Of a stretch of 64,000 nucleotides of DNA, positions 24,502 to 34,620 are shown piece by piece. The position numbers were made by a program, and so were the translations under genes. A model generated the notes under the pieces. It was not told the DNA's origin. It saw nothing but the letters and a program-made list of their open reading frames with translations, and searched no databases. This stretch comes from Mycobacterium sp. 852013-50091_SCH5140682. GTDB lineage: Bacteria; Actinomycetota; Actinomycetes; Mycobacteriales; Mycobacteriaceae. The DNA lies in assembly GCF_001665685.1 (NCBI RefSeq), contig NZ_LZTB01000030.1, forward strand, positions 17,761 to 81,760. The letters run 5' to 3'. Position 1 is the first letter of the stretch. Each line of letters opens with the position of its first letter.

Positions 24502-25259
24502 ACCGGCAACTTCCGTTGGCCCGGCCATGGTTTCGCACGCGCGCGGTGACACCGACCCTCGATCGAATCGACGAACCATACGTTCACGATCTGCTCCGCG
24601 CAAACATATGGCACCTGCGCGGCCGAGATCGCGACCTCGTCGTCGACACCGGTCTCGGCGTTGCCTCGCTACGTACTCACCTACCGCAGTTGTTCGAACG
24701 CGATCCAGTCGTGGTGTTGACTCATGCCCATCTGGACCACATGGGCGGCGCCCATGAATTCGATTGCTGCTGGGCACATCCCGGCGAACCGTTTCACGCA
24801 CCTCCGCCGGGAAGCCTGTGCCCGCATACATTGACAGCTGAACTGGGTATCAACGCCGAAGATTTCGGGATCGACGGCCCAACACTGCTGGACGCCCTAC
24901 CCCGCTCGGATTACGTGCCGGGCGACTACCGCCTGCAGCCGGCACCGAAGATCGTATGGCTCAGTGACGGTATGCGGATAGATCTCGGTGACCGTTCCTT
25001 CACGGCGATGCACCTGCCCGGTCACACACCGTCCAGCGTCGGGCTGTTCGACGAGGCAAACGGCACACTGTTCTCCGGTGACGTGGTGTACGACGACATC
25101 CTCATCGACAACTGCGTCGGCTCGAACATCCCTGACTACCGCATCACCATGAAGCGGCTGATCGAACTGAACGTCAGCGTTGTGCATCCGGGCCACGGGG
25201 ACAGCTTCGATCGACACCGATTGCGTGCCATCGCCATGGAATACCTACAGCGCAGGTGA
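24498..25259 (+). CDS. Metallo-beta-lactamase-fold hydrolase
   Basis: A 253-residue MBL-fold protein. The zinc motif HAHLDHMGG (about residue 75) is complete, followed by the later metal His in HLPGHTPSSVGLF, the Asp of LFSGDVVYDD and the terminal His region VVHPGHGDSFDRH. Such proteins hydrolyse lactones, thioesters, phosphodiesters or cyclic amides; the substrate is unknown, but coupling to an NCS1 permease favours a small heterocycle or a derivative. It starts at GTG 24498 inside the permease stop codon. Convergent to the SbcC-like gene with a 10-base gap. Confidence 0.85.
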   Translation: MNRQLPLARPWFRTRAVTPTLDRIDEPYVHDLLRANIWHLRGRDRDLVVDTGLGVASLRTHLPQLFERDPVVVLTHAHLDHMGGAHEFDCCWAHPGEPFHAPPPGSLCPHTLTAELGINAEDFGIDGPTLLDALPRSDYVPGDYRLQPAPKIVWLSDGMRIDLGDRSFTAMHLPGHTPSSVGLFDEANGTLFSGDVVYDDILIDNCVGSNIPDYRITMKRLIELNVSVVHPGHGDSFDRHRLRAIAMEYLQRR

Positions 25260-25269
25260 ACCATGTGCG

Positions 25270-27897
25270 TCACAACTCGATGTGGTGGGCGCCGCCCACG
25301 CCTGCGTAGCGCTGCGGGCTGCAGGTCAGCACGATCACCTGACCGTCGCCGCCCACCGCATCGAACACCGCGCCCATCTTCACCAGCCGCGCGGCGTCGG
25401 TGAACCCGAGCGCATCGTCGATAATGACCGGCACGTTGTCCTCCTTGGCCACCAGCGCTGCGCCTGCCAGCCGCGTCACGATGGCCAACTGCTCCTTGGC
25501 ACCGCCCGAGAGCGACTCGTACGGCACCGTGCGGCCCGACACCGTGCGGGTACAGATCCGCAGCTCGCTGTCGACATCGACGTCGAAGTCCTCACCGAAC
25601 ACCAGCCGACCGAGGCGCTGCACTTCGAGCCGGAACGGGTCGGCGTAGCGCTGCCGCGTGGCGTCGCGGTGCCTGCTCATCACCGAGCGCAACATCTCGG
25701 CGGCCCGGGCCCGGCGATGCACCTGCCGGTACTGCGCCGCGGCATGCTCGCGTTCGGTCTCGGCGGCGTCAAGCTGTCCCTTGCGGCCCTCGGTGCCGTA
25801 CACCTTCAATTGGGCCGCGACCTCACGCAAGCCGTCGACCGCCGCATCGTGACGGGCTCCGAGTTCTTCGGCAGCGCGTACTGCCGCGGCCAGTTCGGCA
25901 TTCACGAGATCCGGTGTGCTGCTAGCCAGTTCGCTGCTCAACGCCGTGACCGCAGCGGCGGCCGACGCGGCCCGGTCACCGTCGGCCTGCGCTGCCACCG
26001 CCAGCTCGTCGTCTCCGACGGTGGCGCGCTGCGCGGCGAGACGACCCGTATCCACGGTCAATTCGGCCTGTGCCGCGGCGAGCTTCTCGCGCAGCACTGT
26101 GGCGCCTGTGGTTGCTTGCGCGAGCTTCCGCGCGGCCGCGTTGGCTACCTTGCGATGGGTTTCCGCGTCGATGACCGCCTGCCGGTGAGCCGCGACCGCC
26201 GCATCGAGTTCCGTTCTGGCCGTGGCGATGTCGGCAGGGCCATCAAGGTCGAAGAGTGCCGCTTCGGCGGGCTGGTCGGCGCTCAGGCCCGCCAGGCGCG
26301 CCCGCAGCGCGGGTATCTGGTCATCGCCGGTCAACGCGTCCACCGTGGCCCGCGCCCGGTCCCTGGCCCCGATGAGCTCGCGGCGGCGTTCGTCGAGCGC
26401 CCGTGCGGCGGCGACGTCGGCGGCCCCGGCGCCCGCCAGCGCAGAAGCCAGCACACCCTGTGCCGCGGTGAGCTTGGCCCTGGTCTCGGCTGCGGGGGTG
26501 CCCGGTAGCACCGTCACGGTGAGCACACCCGGCACCTCGACATCGGTCGGCGCGGTGGTGCGCACCGACCACTGCGCGCCGGCGTCGAGTGCCACCTCGG
26601 CTCCACCGACCCGCACCGCGACATCGGTGGCCGCGACGAGTTCGATACGCGCCGAGGCGAGTTCGTCCTGCCCGGCCGCACGTTCGACGGCGACCGCGGC
26701 GGTCTCGATGGCCCGCATCGCCGTCTCGTCGAGGATGATCGTCGCGAGTTCCCGGCCGATCCGGTCACATTCGCGTTGCGCGGTGTCGATGCGACCCAGC
26801 CGGGTGGCCAGCCGCTCGACCTCCTCGCGCGCAGCGAGCCGATCGACTGTCGCGCGCGCAGCGTCGACCCGGTCGGCGCGGTCGCGTACCACTGCCTGGG
26901 CCAGTTCGGCGGCGTCTTCGGCGGCCTCATGGACCTCGTGCGCCGTCTCGGCGTCCGCCGCGGCGGCCGTGACAGCAGCCGTGAGCTCGGCGATGGCCGC
27001 GGTGCGCTCGTCGATGTCGGCGCGCAACCGGCGGCGCTCGGTGAGTGCCGCAGTCGACGCCGCATGGGTGGCCTTGGCGGCAGCGGCCACCACCTCGGCC
27101 TCCTTGAGCTGCGCGGTCAGCGCCGCAACAGCCTCGGCAGCGGTTCGGGCCGCGGTCAGCCGTACCGTGGCCCGGGTCCGCTCCTCAGCCAGGAGGCTCA
27201 CCTCCGTGGTCAACTCGGCATGCCGGCGCACCGCGTCGTCGACCTCAGCCACCGCGGCCGCGCGGTGGGCCACCTCCTGGTCGGCTTCGGCCAGGCGCTT
27301 GATCACCGCAGCCCATTCGCCGGTCGGGCGGCCCGTGCCGGTGAAGTACCGCGCGTACTCCGCGTCGATGCGCTCGACGAGCAGCGGCTCGTCCCCGGAC
27401 AACGAAACTGCTTGGCCCGCAGCAACATCCAGCGCCCGAGCCAGCGCGTCCGAACCCGAAAGGTCCACCGGCGCGGTCGGGGCCGACTGCAGAACCCGCT
27501 GCGCCTGCCACAACGCGGTGTCCAAAGTGTCGTTCAGCATGGCCAGTACCCGCTCGTGGGCCTCGTCGCCACTGAGCTGTTCGCGTCTGGGTGCCAGCAC
27601 CGTCAGCTCGGTCTCGGCGCGCTTGTGGAACCGCTTGCGATACACGAACCGGTATGGCCCGGTGGAGATTTCGGCGGTCACCTCGGCGCCGACGTCGGCA
27701 TGGGTGGGCTTGACCTGCTTGACGTCCTTCTTGGTCGAGCGGTCCTTGGCCTCGATCAGCAGATCCAGCGCCTCGATCATCGACGACTTGCCGATCTCGT
27801 TGGCGCCACTGACCACCACCACCCCGTGATCGGGAAACTCGATCTCGCGGTGAGTGATTCCGCGGTAATTCGTCAGGACGAGCCGGTGCAGTTTCAC
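25270..27897 (-). CDS. SbcC/Rad50-like AAA ATPase (Rv1278-like)
   Basis: An 875-residue SMC-type ATPase, the same length as I recall for Rv1278. N-terminal lobe: Walker A region VVSGANEIGKSSMIEALDLL (about residues 29-48). A long alanine-, glutamate- and arginine-rich region (about 200-700) is coiled coil. C-terminal lobe: signature ESLSGGAKEQLAIVTRL and Walker B VPVIIDDALGFTD. With the adjacent nuclease it should form an SbcCD/Mre11-Rad50-like complex acting on DNA ends. It overlaps the nuclease stop by four bases (27894-27897). The zinc-hook CXXC of true SbcC is not seen, so it is a divergent subfamily. Confidence 0.87.
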   Translation of the reverse strand: MKLHRLVLTNYRGITHREIEFPDHGVVVVSGANEIGKSSMIEALDLLIEAKDRSTKKDVKQVKPTHADVGAEVTAEISTGPYRFVYRKRFHKRAETELTVLAPRREQLSGDEAHERVLAMLNDTLDTALWQAQRVLQSAPTAPVDLSGSDALARALDVAAGQAVSLSGDEPLLVERIDAEYARYFTGTGRPTGEWAAVIKRLAEADQEVAHRAAAVAEVDDAVRRHAELTTEVSLLAEERTRATVRLTAARTAAEAVAALTAQLKEAEVVAAAAKATHAASTAALTERRRLRADIDERTAAIAELTAAVTAAAADAETAHEVHEAAEDAAELAQAVVRDRADRVDAARATVDRLAAREEVERLATRLGRIDTAQRECDRIGRELATIILDETAMRAIETAAVAVERAAGQDELASARIELVAATDVAVRVGGAEVALDAGAQWSVRTTAPTDVEVPGVLTVTVLPGTPAAETRAKLTAAQGVLASALAGAGAADVAAARALDERRRELIGARDRARATVDALTGDDQIPALRARLAGLSADQPAEAALFDLDGPADIATARTELDAAVAAHRQAVIDAETHRKVANAAARKLAQATTGATVLREKLAAAQAELTVDTGRLAAQRATVGDDELAVAAQADGDRAASAAAAVTALSSELASSTPDLVNAELAAAVRAAEELGARHDAAVDGLREVAAQLKVYGTEGRKGQLDAAETEREHAAAQYRQVHRRARAAEMLRSVMSRHRDATRQRYADPFRLEVQRLGRLVFGEDFDVDVDSELRICTRTVSGRTVPYESLSGGAKEQLAIVTRLAGAALVAKEDNVPVIIDDALGFTDAARLVKMGAVFDAVGGDGQVIVLTCSPQRYAGVGGAHHIEL

Positions 27898-29078
27898 GCC
27901 ACTCCCTTTGCTCTTCGCGCAAGCGGCCCATCGGAACCCTTGGTGTCGACCAACCGCAGCAGCAGACCCAACGCGGCCCGCGCGTCCTCGGCGCCGTCGG
28001 CGTCAGACCGCGCGGTGGCGACCAGTTCGTCGACCGCCGCTGCGGCGAACCCGCCGATACCCAGATCGTCGAACTCACCGTCGGCGGGCAGCACCGCGAT
28101 GTCGGTGTGCCGTTCCCACACGGTCAGTGCCGCGAACAACCGGGCGTACTTGTCCAGGCAGGCGTCGAGGTCTGCCTTGGCGGTCACCGTGAGCGAGCCC
28201 GTCAGCGCCAACCGCACGACGGTACGTTCCTTGTCGCCCAGCTGATCCAGGTTGATGTCGAGATCGGCCACCTCGCGGTCGCTGTCGACGTCACGGCGCA
28301 GCGTGACGAAGCGCCAGCGGCCCACCCGTTCCGAGCCGACCCGAACCGGCCGCTGCGGGTCCTCTTCATCGATGTCGACGAGAAGCACATGGCCGGAATC
28401 GGATTCGATGTCGTCATAATTGGTGACCTCGGGTGCGCCCGAGTACCACACGCGCCCCGTCGACCCGACCTCGGTGCGAGAGTGCTTGTCCCCCAACGCT
28501 ACATAGTGCACGGCCCCGCGCGCCACCGCGGCCTCGACGGCGGCCAGCCGGATCAGCGACGGCTTGTCCTTGTCCGGGTCGAGCACATCGACCCCGCCAT
28601 GGCCGACCACAATGCGAGTCACGCCATCGGCGGGCAGGTCGGCGAGCACATCACCGGTCAGGTCGGTGGTCGGCGCCTTGGACCGCCACGGCGCGGCCAC
28701 GATCTGCAGGCCGGGCCGCACCTCGTGCACCCCGGCCCGGTCCAGGACGACGACGTTCTCGGGCCGCTCGGCGAGAAACAGCGCGCTGGTGTACACCGAC
28801 GCCGCGTCGAGCGGATCGTGATTGCCCGGCAGCAGGTACACCGGAACGCCGACGGCGCGCATGGCCTCCAGCGACTGGCTGATCTCGCGGGGCGCCAACT
28901 GGTTGTGCTCGAACACGTCGCCTGCCACCACCACGAACTCGGCGCCCGTGCGGGCTGCCAGCGCACCCAAGGAGGCCACCGCGTCGCGGCGAGCGGCCGA
29001 ATACCGTGGCTGCGCCTCACCGTTGAGAAAGTGGCGGGTCATGCCGAGCTGCCAATCGGCGGTGTGCAGAAAGCGCAT
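27894..29078 (-). CDS. SbcD/Mre11-like metallophosphoesterase (Rv1277-like)
   Basis: A 394-residue calcineurin-type phosphoesterase. Metal-binding motifs appear in order: RFLHTADWQLG, VVVAGDVFEHN, LLPGNHDPLD, IVVGHGGVDV and ALGDKHSRT. It is the nuclease partner of the downstream SMC-type ATPase. ATG 29078 is chosen because AAAGGAC lies upstream at a workable distance; a TTG at 29153 would add 25 residues and give a length closer to the M. tuberculosis annotation. Divergent to the SixA-like gene, with 130 bases between them. Confidence 0.88.
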   Translation of the reverse strand: MRFLHTADWQLGMTRHFLNGEAQPRYSAARRDAVASLGALAARTGAEFVVVAGDVFEHNQLAPREISQSLEAMRAVGVPVYLLPGNHDPLDAASVYTSALFLAERPENVVVLDRAGVHEVRPGLQIVAAPWRSKAPTTDLTGDVLADLPADGVTRIVVGHGGVDVLDPDKDKPSLIRLAAVEAAVARGAVHYVALGDKHSRTEVGSTGRVWYSGAPEVTNYDDIESDSGHVLLVDIDEEDPQRPVRVGSERVGRWRFVTLRRDVDSDREVADLDINLDQLGDKERTVVRLALTGSLTVTAKADLDACLDKYARLFAALTVWERHTDIAVLPADGEFDDLGIGGFAAAAVDELVATARSDADGAEDARAALGLLLRLVDTKGSDGPLARRAKGVA

Positions 29079-29196
29079 CGAGAGCCCGTCCTTTCTGATC
29101 CGTTCGGGTCGTTCGTCGTCGAGCAAGGCGAGTGTAGGTCGGGGCGCCGACAAGTCCGGGGACGTCGATCGGCATGGCCCAGCGCCGGATCCCCGA

Positions 29197-29202
29197 TAAC
29201 CT
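29197..29202 (+). promoter_or_regulatory. Candidate -10 box for the SixA-like gene
   Basis: TAACCT fits TANNNT and ends six bases before the ATG at 29209, where no ribosome binding site is visible; this suggests a leaderless mRNA. Confidence 0.5.
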
Positions 29203-29208
29203 CATGCG

Positions 29209-29715
29209 ATGAGCACCAACACCCTGCTGCTGTTGCGCCATGCAAAATCCGACTACCCCGACGGCGTGGCCGACCATGAGCGCCCGCTGGCCGCCCGCGG
29301 AATCCGGGAGGCCGCGCTGGCCGGCGACTGGATCCGCGCCAATCTGCCGCCGATCGACGCCGTGCTGTGCTCGACCGCGACGCGTACCCGTCAGACGCTG
29401 GCGCGCACCGGGATCGACGCACCGGTGCGTTACGTAGACCGCATCTACGACGCGACGGCGGGCACCGTGATCGACGTGATCAACGGCGTGGAATCACAAT
29501 TCGGCACCGACGTGTCCACGGTCCTGCTGATCGGCCACGAACCGGCCATGTCGGCGACCGCGCTCGGATTGTCCGACGGGAGCAATACCACGCTGACACA
29601 AGAGATTTCGCTGAAATTCCCCACGTCGGCCATCGCGGTGCTGCGGACCGGCAGCGGCTGGGACGAACTGACTCTCGGCGGCGCCGAGCTCGTCGACTTC
29701 CACGTACCGCGCTGA
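29209..29715 (+). CDS. SixA-like histidine phosphatase (Rv1276c-like)
   Basis: A 168-residue member of the histidine phosphatase superfamily: LLLLRHAKSDYPDG contains the RHG-type catalytic Arg-His, DAVLCSTATRTRQTL has the second Arg, and VLLIGHEPAMSATAL the second catalytic His. SixA removes phosphate from phosphohistidine in E. coli; the target here is unknown. Position between the SbcCD-like pair and lprC matches Rv1276c. Convergent to lprC with three bases between the stops. Confidence 0.87.
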   Translation: MSTNTLLLLRHAKSDYPDGVADHERPLAARGIREAALAGDWIRANLPPIDAVLCSTATRTRQTLARTGIDAPVRYVDRIYDATAGTVIDVINGVESQFGTDVSTVLLIGHEPAMSATALGLSDGSNTTLTQEISLKFPTSAIAVLRTGSGWDELTLGGAELVDFHVPR

Positions 29716-29718
29716 GGC

Positions 29719-30276
29719 TCAGGAGTTGGTGTTGAGCGTGAGCTCCATCAACTTGACCGCCATGGAGCAAGCGTCGATACCCGGCGCCTGCGGGTTCACC
29801 CACCACCCGACCACACCGGCAGCGTCGCTGGCCACACCGCACGCGCCGTTGGGGCTGTTCGGCTTCATGATGATCGAGTCGACCCCGTTGATGCGGCGGG
29901 ATTCGATCCCGTACTGCAGCTGCTGAGCGACCTTGCGTTCGTTGTCGAGGCTGCCCTGCTCATACCAGAACCGGGTGATGTCGATCAGGCCCGCCGGGTT
30001 GGCCGCCTGCCAGCGGCACACCGCACCGACGAAGGTGCTCTGGATGTCCAGCGGGTCGGCACCGACGGTCTTGGCCAGGATGTCCTGAGTCAGGACGTCG
30101 CATTCCTTGAGCAGGTTGGGGTACTGCTTCTCGGACTTGTTGTTGCTCGGCCCGCCGCTGGAGCCCTCCTTGGCCGCGACGCCCTCGACCGTGCGGGTGC
30201 AGCCGGTGAGCCCGGCGAACACGGCCAGCGCGGCCACCGTCACGGCGAGTCCTTTGCGACCCCTGCGCACGCTCAT
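29719..30276 (-). CDS. lprC: DUF3558 lipoprotein LprC
   Basis: A 185-residue lipoprotein. Signal peptide MSVRRGRKGLAVTVAALAVF ends in lipobox LTGC (Cys near residue 25). The mature domain has CDVLTQDILAKTVGADPLD, VCRWQAANPAG, and a late Cys (DACSMAVKLMELTL), the DUF3558 pattern with conserved cysteines. Envelope-anchored, function unknown. It follows lprB with a 4-base ATGA overlap; position and length (about 180) agree with Rv1275. Confidence 0.87.
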   Translation of the reverse strand: MSVRRGRKGLAVTVAALAVFAGLTGCTRTVEGVAAKEGSSGGPSNNKSEKQYPNLLKECDVLTQDILAKTVGADPLDIQSTFVGAVCRWQAANPAGLIDITRFWYEQGSLDNERKVAQQLQYGIESRRINGVDSIIMKPNSPNGACGVASDAAGVVGWWVNPQAPGIDACSMAVKLMELTLNTNS

Positions 30277-30857
30277 TTCGAGTTCACAATCGACTGGCGG
30301 GCGAGCTCCTTGGCCACGCCGCACGGTTCGGGGAAAGGCTTCTGGTCGAAACTGACCGACCACTCGATGAAGTCATCGTTGAACTGGATACCGACCTCAC
30401 ACAGGTTGGACGTGTTCTGCAGCGGGTCCTGGCCGATGGCCACGAAACCGCCGTGTCCTTCGATGTTGATGTCTTCCACGCTGGTGCGCGACAGTTCCTC
30501 GGTCTTGCGTTCCCGCCCGATCGGGCTGCCGCGGAACCACGTGAACGAGAAGTGCGGACCCAGGATGCTGCCGCCCTGCAGCCACTGGCATCCCGACGAG
30601 TTGGCCGCGGTGTTCACCAAGCCCTGCACCTGGGTGAGTTCGGCGATGGTCTGGTCACTGACCCCGCCGCACTGCGGAAAGAATGGCCCGTGCTTGGCCG
30701 CGGCGGAAGGGGACGGCGAGGCAGGCTGCGACGCGCCGGGCCCTGCCGAGTCACCGGCACCCGAGCAGGCGGCGAACACCGGGACTGCCACGGCAGCCAG
30801 CACTGCCAACCGAGTGGCGGTGCGGGTCCGTCGCGTGGCGGTCGTGCGTCCAGTCAC
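30273..30857 (-). CDS. lprB: DUF3558 lipoprotein LprB
   Basis: A 194-residue lipoprotein paralogous to LprC. N-terminus VTGRTTATRRTRTATRLAVL, hydrophobic core, lipobox FAAC, then a Ser/Pro/Ala-rich linker and the DUF3558 domain (FFPQCGGVSDQTIAEL, SSGCQWLQGGS, FPEPCGVAKELARQ). GTG 30857 is preferred; GTG 30866 is in frame three codons upstream. It is the first gene of the lprB-lprC pair, divergent from the ABC transporter pair. Matches Rv1274 in place and approximate length (185). Confidence 0.85.
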   Translation of the reverse strand: MTGRTTATRRTRTATRLAVLAAVAVPVFAACSGAGDSAGPGASQPASPSPSAAAKHGPFFPQCGGVSDQTIAELTQVQGLVNTAANSSGCQWLQGGSILGPHFSFTWFRGSPIGRERKTEELSRTSVEDINIEGHGGFVAIGQDPLQNTSNLCEVGIQFNDDFIEWSVSFDQKPFPEPCGVAKELARQSIVNSK

Positions 30858-30984
30858 GCCATGCACTGTAGCTGCACCCTGTGAGCGCAACCACCGACAT
30901 GCCGATTGACCAGGACTTTCCAACTCACTTTCCGGTCAGCAGCCAGACAGGTTCCGCGCCGTCTCGGTGTGCGACAGTAGCTGG

Positions 30985-32730
30985 ATGCTCTGGGCGCTGC
31001 TGCGGCGGTACGTGCGGCCGTACCGGTCGCTGCTGGCCGCCGTGGCCGCGCTGCAGGTGGTGAGCACTCTGGCGTCGCTGTATCTGCCGACGGTCAACGC
31101 CGCGATCATCGACGACGGGGTAGCCAAGGGCGACACCGGTCGAATCGTCGATCTGGGCGGCGTGATGCTCGGCGTCACCGCGCTGCAGGTGCTGTGCTCG
31201 GTCGCTGCGGTGTTCTTCGGGTCGCGGGCCGCCATGAGCTTCGGGCGCGATCTGCGTTCGGCGATCTTCCATCACGTCACCACGTTCTCCGCCGCCGAGA
31301 CCGCGCGATTCGGGGCCCCGACGTTGCTGACCCGCACCACCAACGACGTCGGGCAGATCCAGCAGCTGCTACAACTGACCTGCACGATGCTGGTGACCGC
31401 GCCGATCATGTCGATCGGCGGCATCGCGATGGCCGTGCACCAGGACGCGGGCCTGTCGTGGCTGCTGCTGGTCAGCGTGCCCGCCCTGGCCCTGGCGAAC
31501 TACACGATCATCAAGCGCCTGATGCCCGTCTACCGCCGGCTGCAGGGCGTCATCGACGGCATCAACCGGGTGATGCGCGACCAGCTGTCCGGCATCCGCG
31601 TGATCCGGGCGTTCTCCCGCGAACCCGTCGAACGGGTCCGGTTCGCCGAAGCCAACGACGCGCTGGCGGGCACCGCGATCGAGGGCGGTCGCTGGCAGGC
31701 GCTGATGCTCCCGGTCACCACGCTGGTGATCAACGTCTCCAGCGTCGCCCTCATCTGGTTCGGTGGGCTGCGGATCGACGCGGGCCACATGCAGGTCGGT
31801 TCGCTGATCGCGTTCCTGGCCTACTTCATGCAGATCCTGATGGCCGTGCTGATGGCGACGTTCTTGCTGGTGCTGTTTCCGCGGGCCTCGGTGTGCGCCG
31901 AACGGGTCACCGAGGTGCTGGACACCTCGCCCGCGATCACCAGCCCCGAGCACCCACGGCAGCCGCTGGCCCGCACCGGCGAAATCACCCTGCACAAGGC
32001 CACCTTCAGCTATCCGGGGGCGGATCGCCCTGTACTGCAGGGTGTTTCATTCACGGCACAATCCGGGACGACGACCGCAGTGGTCGGCTCGACGGGATCG
32101 GGCAAGTCGACGCTGCTGTCGTTGATCTGCCGGCTCTACGACGTCACCGCAGGTGCGGTCCTGGTCGACGGCGTCGACGTGCGCGATCGCGACATCGAGG
32201 ACCTCTGGTCGACGATCGGCCTGGTGCCGCAGCGCGGTTACCTGTTCACCGGCACGGTCGCGGAAAACCTGAGCTACGGCGCGGCCCCGGGACAGGAGCT
32301 GACCGACGACGACATGTGGGAGGCGCTGCGGGTCGCGGCCGCCGACGACTTCGTGCGTGCCCACCCCGAAGGACTGCAGATGCCGGTAGCCCAGGGCGGC
32401 ATCAACTTCTCCGGCGGGCAACGGCAGCGGCTGGCCATCGCGCGGGCCGTGATCCGCAGGCCCGCGATCTACCTGTTCGATGACGCGTTCTCGGCGCTCG
32501 ACGTCCACACCGACGCCAAGGTGCGCGATGCGCTGCGGGCCGTGTCGAGCGGGGCGACGGTGCTCATCGTGGCGCAGCGCATCTCCACGGTCATCGATGC
32601 CGACCAGATCGTCGTCGTCGACGACGGCCGCATCGTCGGCGTCGGAACCCATGACACGCTGCTGGCCGACTGCCCCACGTACGCCGAGTTCGTCGAGTCG
32701 CAGTCGGTGGGCGCCGGGGAGCGCTCATGA
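30985..32730 (+). CDS. ABC exporter-type half-transporter (Rv1273c-like)
   Basis: A 581-residue half-transporter: six-helix type-1 exporter domain (starting [20 protein letters not shown]) followed by an ABC domain with Walker [10 protein letters not shown], signature [14 protein letters not shown] and Walker [13 protein letters not shown]. The residue after the Walker B Asp is Asp, not the catalytic Glu, so this half carries the degenerate site of a heterodimer. Partner is the next gene, overlapping by four bases (ATGA). Rv1272c/Rv1273c are annotated as drug or lipid transporters, and Rv1272c has been linked to fatty-acid import; the substrate here is unproven. Confidence 0.9.
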   Translation: MLWALLRRYVRPYRSLLAAVAALQVVSTLASLYLPTVNAAIIDDGVAKGDTGRIVDLGGVMLGVTALQVLCSVAAVFFGSRAAMSFGRDLRSAIFHHVTTFSAAETARFGAPTLLTRTTNDVGQIQQLLQLTCTMLVTAPIMSIGGIAMAVHQDAGLSWLLLVSVPALALANYTIIKRLMPVYRRLQGVIDGINRVMRDQLSGIRVIRAFSREPVERVRFAEANDALAGTAIEGGRWQALMLPVTTLVINVSSVALIWFGGLRIDAGHMQVGSLIAFLAYFMQILMAVLMATFLLVLFPRASVCAERVTEVLDTSPAITSPEHPRQPLARTGEITLHKATFSYPGADRPVLQGVSFTAQSGTTTAVVGSTGSGKSTLLSLICRLYDVTAGAVLVDGVDVRDRDIEDLWSTIGLVPQRGYLFTGTVAENLSYGAAPGQELTDDDMWEALRVAAADDFVRAHPEGLQMPVAQGGINFSGGQRQRLAIARAVIRRPAIYLFDDAFSALDVHTDAKVRDALRAVSSGATVLIVAQRISTVIDADQIVVVDDGRIVGVGTHDTLLADCPTYAEFVESQSVGAGERS

Positions 32731-34616
32731 CGATCCCGTCCGCGCGCCGCGCGATGCTCGCCGCGCCCGCCGAACGCACGCGCGACTTCCGCGGCTCGGC
32801 GCTGCGGCTCGTCAAACTGCTGGTGCCGCAACGCGGGCCGGCGATCGCGGTGATCATGCTCGGTGTCGCGGGCGTCGCGATCGGTGTGATCGGCCCACGC
32901 ATTCTCGGCCACGCCACCGATCTGCTGTTCAACGGCGTGATCGGGCGCGAGCTGCCCGCGGGCCTCACCAAGGACCAAGCCGTCGCGGCAGCGCGCGCCC
33001 GCGGTGACACCACGTTCGCCGACCTGCTGTCCGGCATGAACGTGATCCCCGGTCACGGCGTGGATTTCACCGCCGTCGCGCACACCCTGGCCCTGGCCCT
33101 GGGCCTGTATCTGCTTGCCGCCCTGTTCGTCTGGATCCAGGCCCGGCTGCTGGTGGCGGTCGTACAACGAACCATGGCCGCGCTGCGTGCCGACGTCGAG
33201 AACAAGATCCACCGGCTGCCGTTGTCCTACTTCGACTCCCGCCAGCGCGGCGAGGTGCTCAGCCGCGTCACCAACGACATCGACAACATCTCGTCGTCGG
33301 TGTCGATGACCATCAATCAACTCATGAGCGCGGTCCTCACAGTGCTCGCCGTGCTGGTGATGATGCTGACGATTTCACCGTTGCTCACTGTGCTGACCGT
33401 GATCACGGTGCCGCTCTCGTTGTGGGTGACCCGCTGGATCGCGCGGCGGTCGCAGCGGCTGTTCGTCGCGCAGTGGCGCAACACCGGGCGGCTCAACGCC
33501 CACATCGAAGAGACCTACAGCGGTTTCACCATCGTCAAGACTTTCGGTCACCAGGCCGCGGCCCGGCAGAGGTTCGCCGAGCTCAACGGCGAGGTGTTCC
33601 AGTCGAGCTTCGCCGCACAGTTCTTCTCCGGTTTGGTCTCCCCCGCAACGATGTTCATCGGCAACCTCAGCTACGTCGCCGTCGCCGTGGTGGGCGGCCT
33701 GCAGGTGGCCACCGGGCAGATCACCCTCGGCAGCATCCAGGCGTTCGTCCAGTACGTGCGGCAGTTCAACCAACCGCTCACCCAGATCGCCGGGATGTAC
33801 AACACCATGCAGTCCGGGGTGGCCAGCGCCGAGCGGGTCTTCGAACTGCTCGACACCGCCGAGGAGCCGCCAGACCCACCCCGGCGGCTCGACATCCGCC
33901 GCGGCAGGGTGGAATTCGATCACGTCGGCTTCAGCTACCGGCCGGGCACGCCGGTGATCGAGGACCTGTCGCTGACGGCCGAACCGGGCAGCACGGTGGC
34001 CATCGTCGGGCCGACCGGAGCGGGCAAGACCACGTTGGTCAATCTTCTGATGCGGTTCTACGACGTGGATTCCGGCCGGATCCGCATCGACGGCGTGGAC
34101 ATCTCGACCGTCAGCCGCGAATCCCTTCGGTCGTCGATAGGCATGGTGCTGCAGGACACCTGGCTGTTCGGCGGCACGATCTACGACAACATCGCCTACG
34201 GCAGGCCAGATGCCGGCGAGGAGGACGTGATCGCGGCGGCGCGCGCCGCCCATGTGGACCGGTTCGTGCACACGCTGCCCGACGGCTACGCCACTCGCGT
34301 CAGCGACGACGGGGGCAGCATCAGCGCAGGCGAGAAGCAGTTGATCACGATCGCGCGGGCGTTCCTGGCCCGCCCCGCGCTGCTTGTGCTCGACGAGGCG
34401 ACCAGTTCGGTGGACACCAGGACCGAGTTGCTGATCCAGCATGCGATGAACGTATTGCGCCGGGACCGAACCAGTTTCATCATCGCCCACCGGCTCTCGA
34501 CGATTCGCGACGCCGACCTGATCCTGGTGATGGACGCCGGCCGGATCGTCGAACGAGGCAGCCACGAAGAGCTGATGGCGCGCCACGGCCGGTACTGGGA
34601 GATGACCCAGGCCTGA
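32727..34616 (+). CDS. ABC exporter-type half-transporter (Rv1272c-like)
   Basis: A 629-residue half-transporter pairing with the preceding gene. Six-helix domain with a longer extracellular insertion (about residues 70-120, [20 protein letters not shown]), then an ABC domain with Walker [10 protein letters not shown], canonical Walker [13 protein letters not shown] and His switch IIAHRLST. The signature is altered ([14 protein letters not shown] instead of LSGGQ), so the working ATP site must be built from this Walker A/B and the partner's SGGQ. It starts at the ATGA overlap. An inverted repeat follows the stop. Confidence 0.9.
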   Translation: MTIPSARRAMLAAPAERTRDFRGSALRLVKLLVPQRGPAIAVIMLGVAGVAIGVIGPRILGHATDLLFNGVIGRELPAGLTKDQAVAAARARGDTTFADLLSGMNVIPGHGVDFTAVAHTLALALGLYLLAALFVWIQARLLVAVVQRTMAALRADVENKIHRLPLSYFDSRQRGEVLSRVTNDIDNISSSVSMTINQLMSAVLTVLAVLVMMLTISPLLTVLTVITVPLSLWVTRWIARRSQRLFVAQWRNTGRLNAHIEETYSGFTIVKTFGHQAAARQRFAELNGEVFQSSFAAQFFSGLVSPATMFIGNLSYVAVAVVGGLQVATGQITLGSIQAFVQYVRQFNQPLTQIAGMYNTMQSGVASAERVFELLDTAEEPPDPPRRLDIRRGRVEFDHVGFSYRPGTPVIEDLSLTAEPGSTVAIVGPTGAGKTTLVNLLMRFYDVDSGRIRIDGVDISTVSRESLRSSIGMVLQDTWLFGGTIYDNIAYGRPDAGEEDVIAAARAAHVDRFVHTLPDGYATRVSDDGGSISAGEKQLITIARAFLARPALLVLDEATSSVDTRTELLIQHAMNVLRRDRTSFIIAHRLSTIRDADLILVMDAGRIVERGSHEELMARHGRYWEMTQA

Positions 34617-34620
34617 GACT

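Noticed and set aside
25900..27300. Dense GCC/GCG repeats that might suggest a CRISPR array or minisatellite
   Set aside because: No regular repeat-spacer unit; it is codon-level redundancy of a coiled-coil coding region. No CRISPR array was seen in the window.
26222..27829. 535-codon plus-strand frame rich in Ser and Ala
   Set aside because: It is the complement of the alanine-rich coiled coil of the SbcC-like ATPase.
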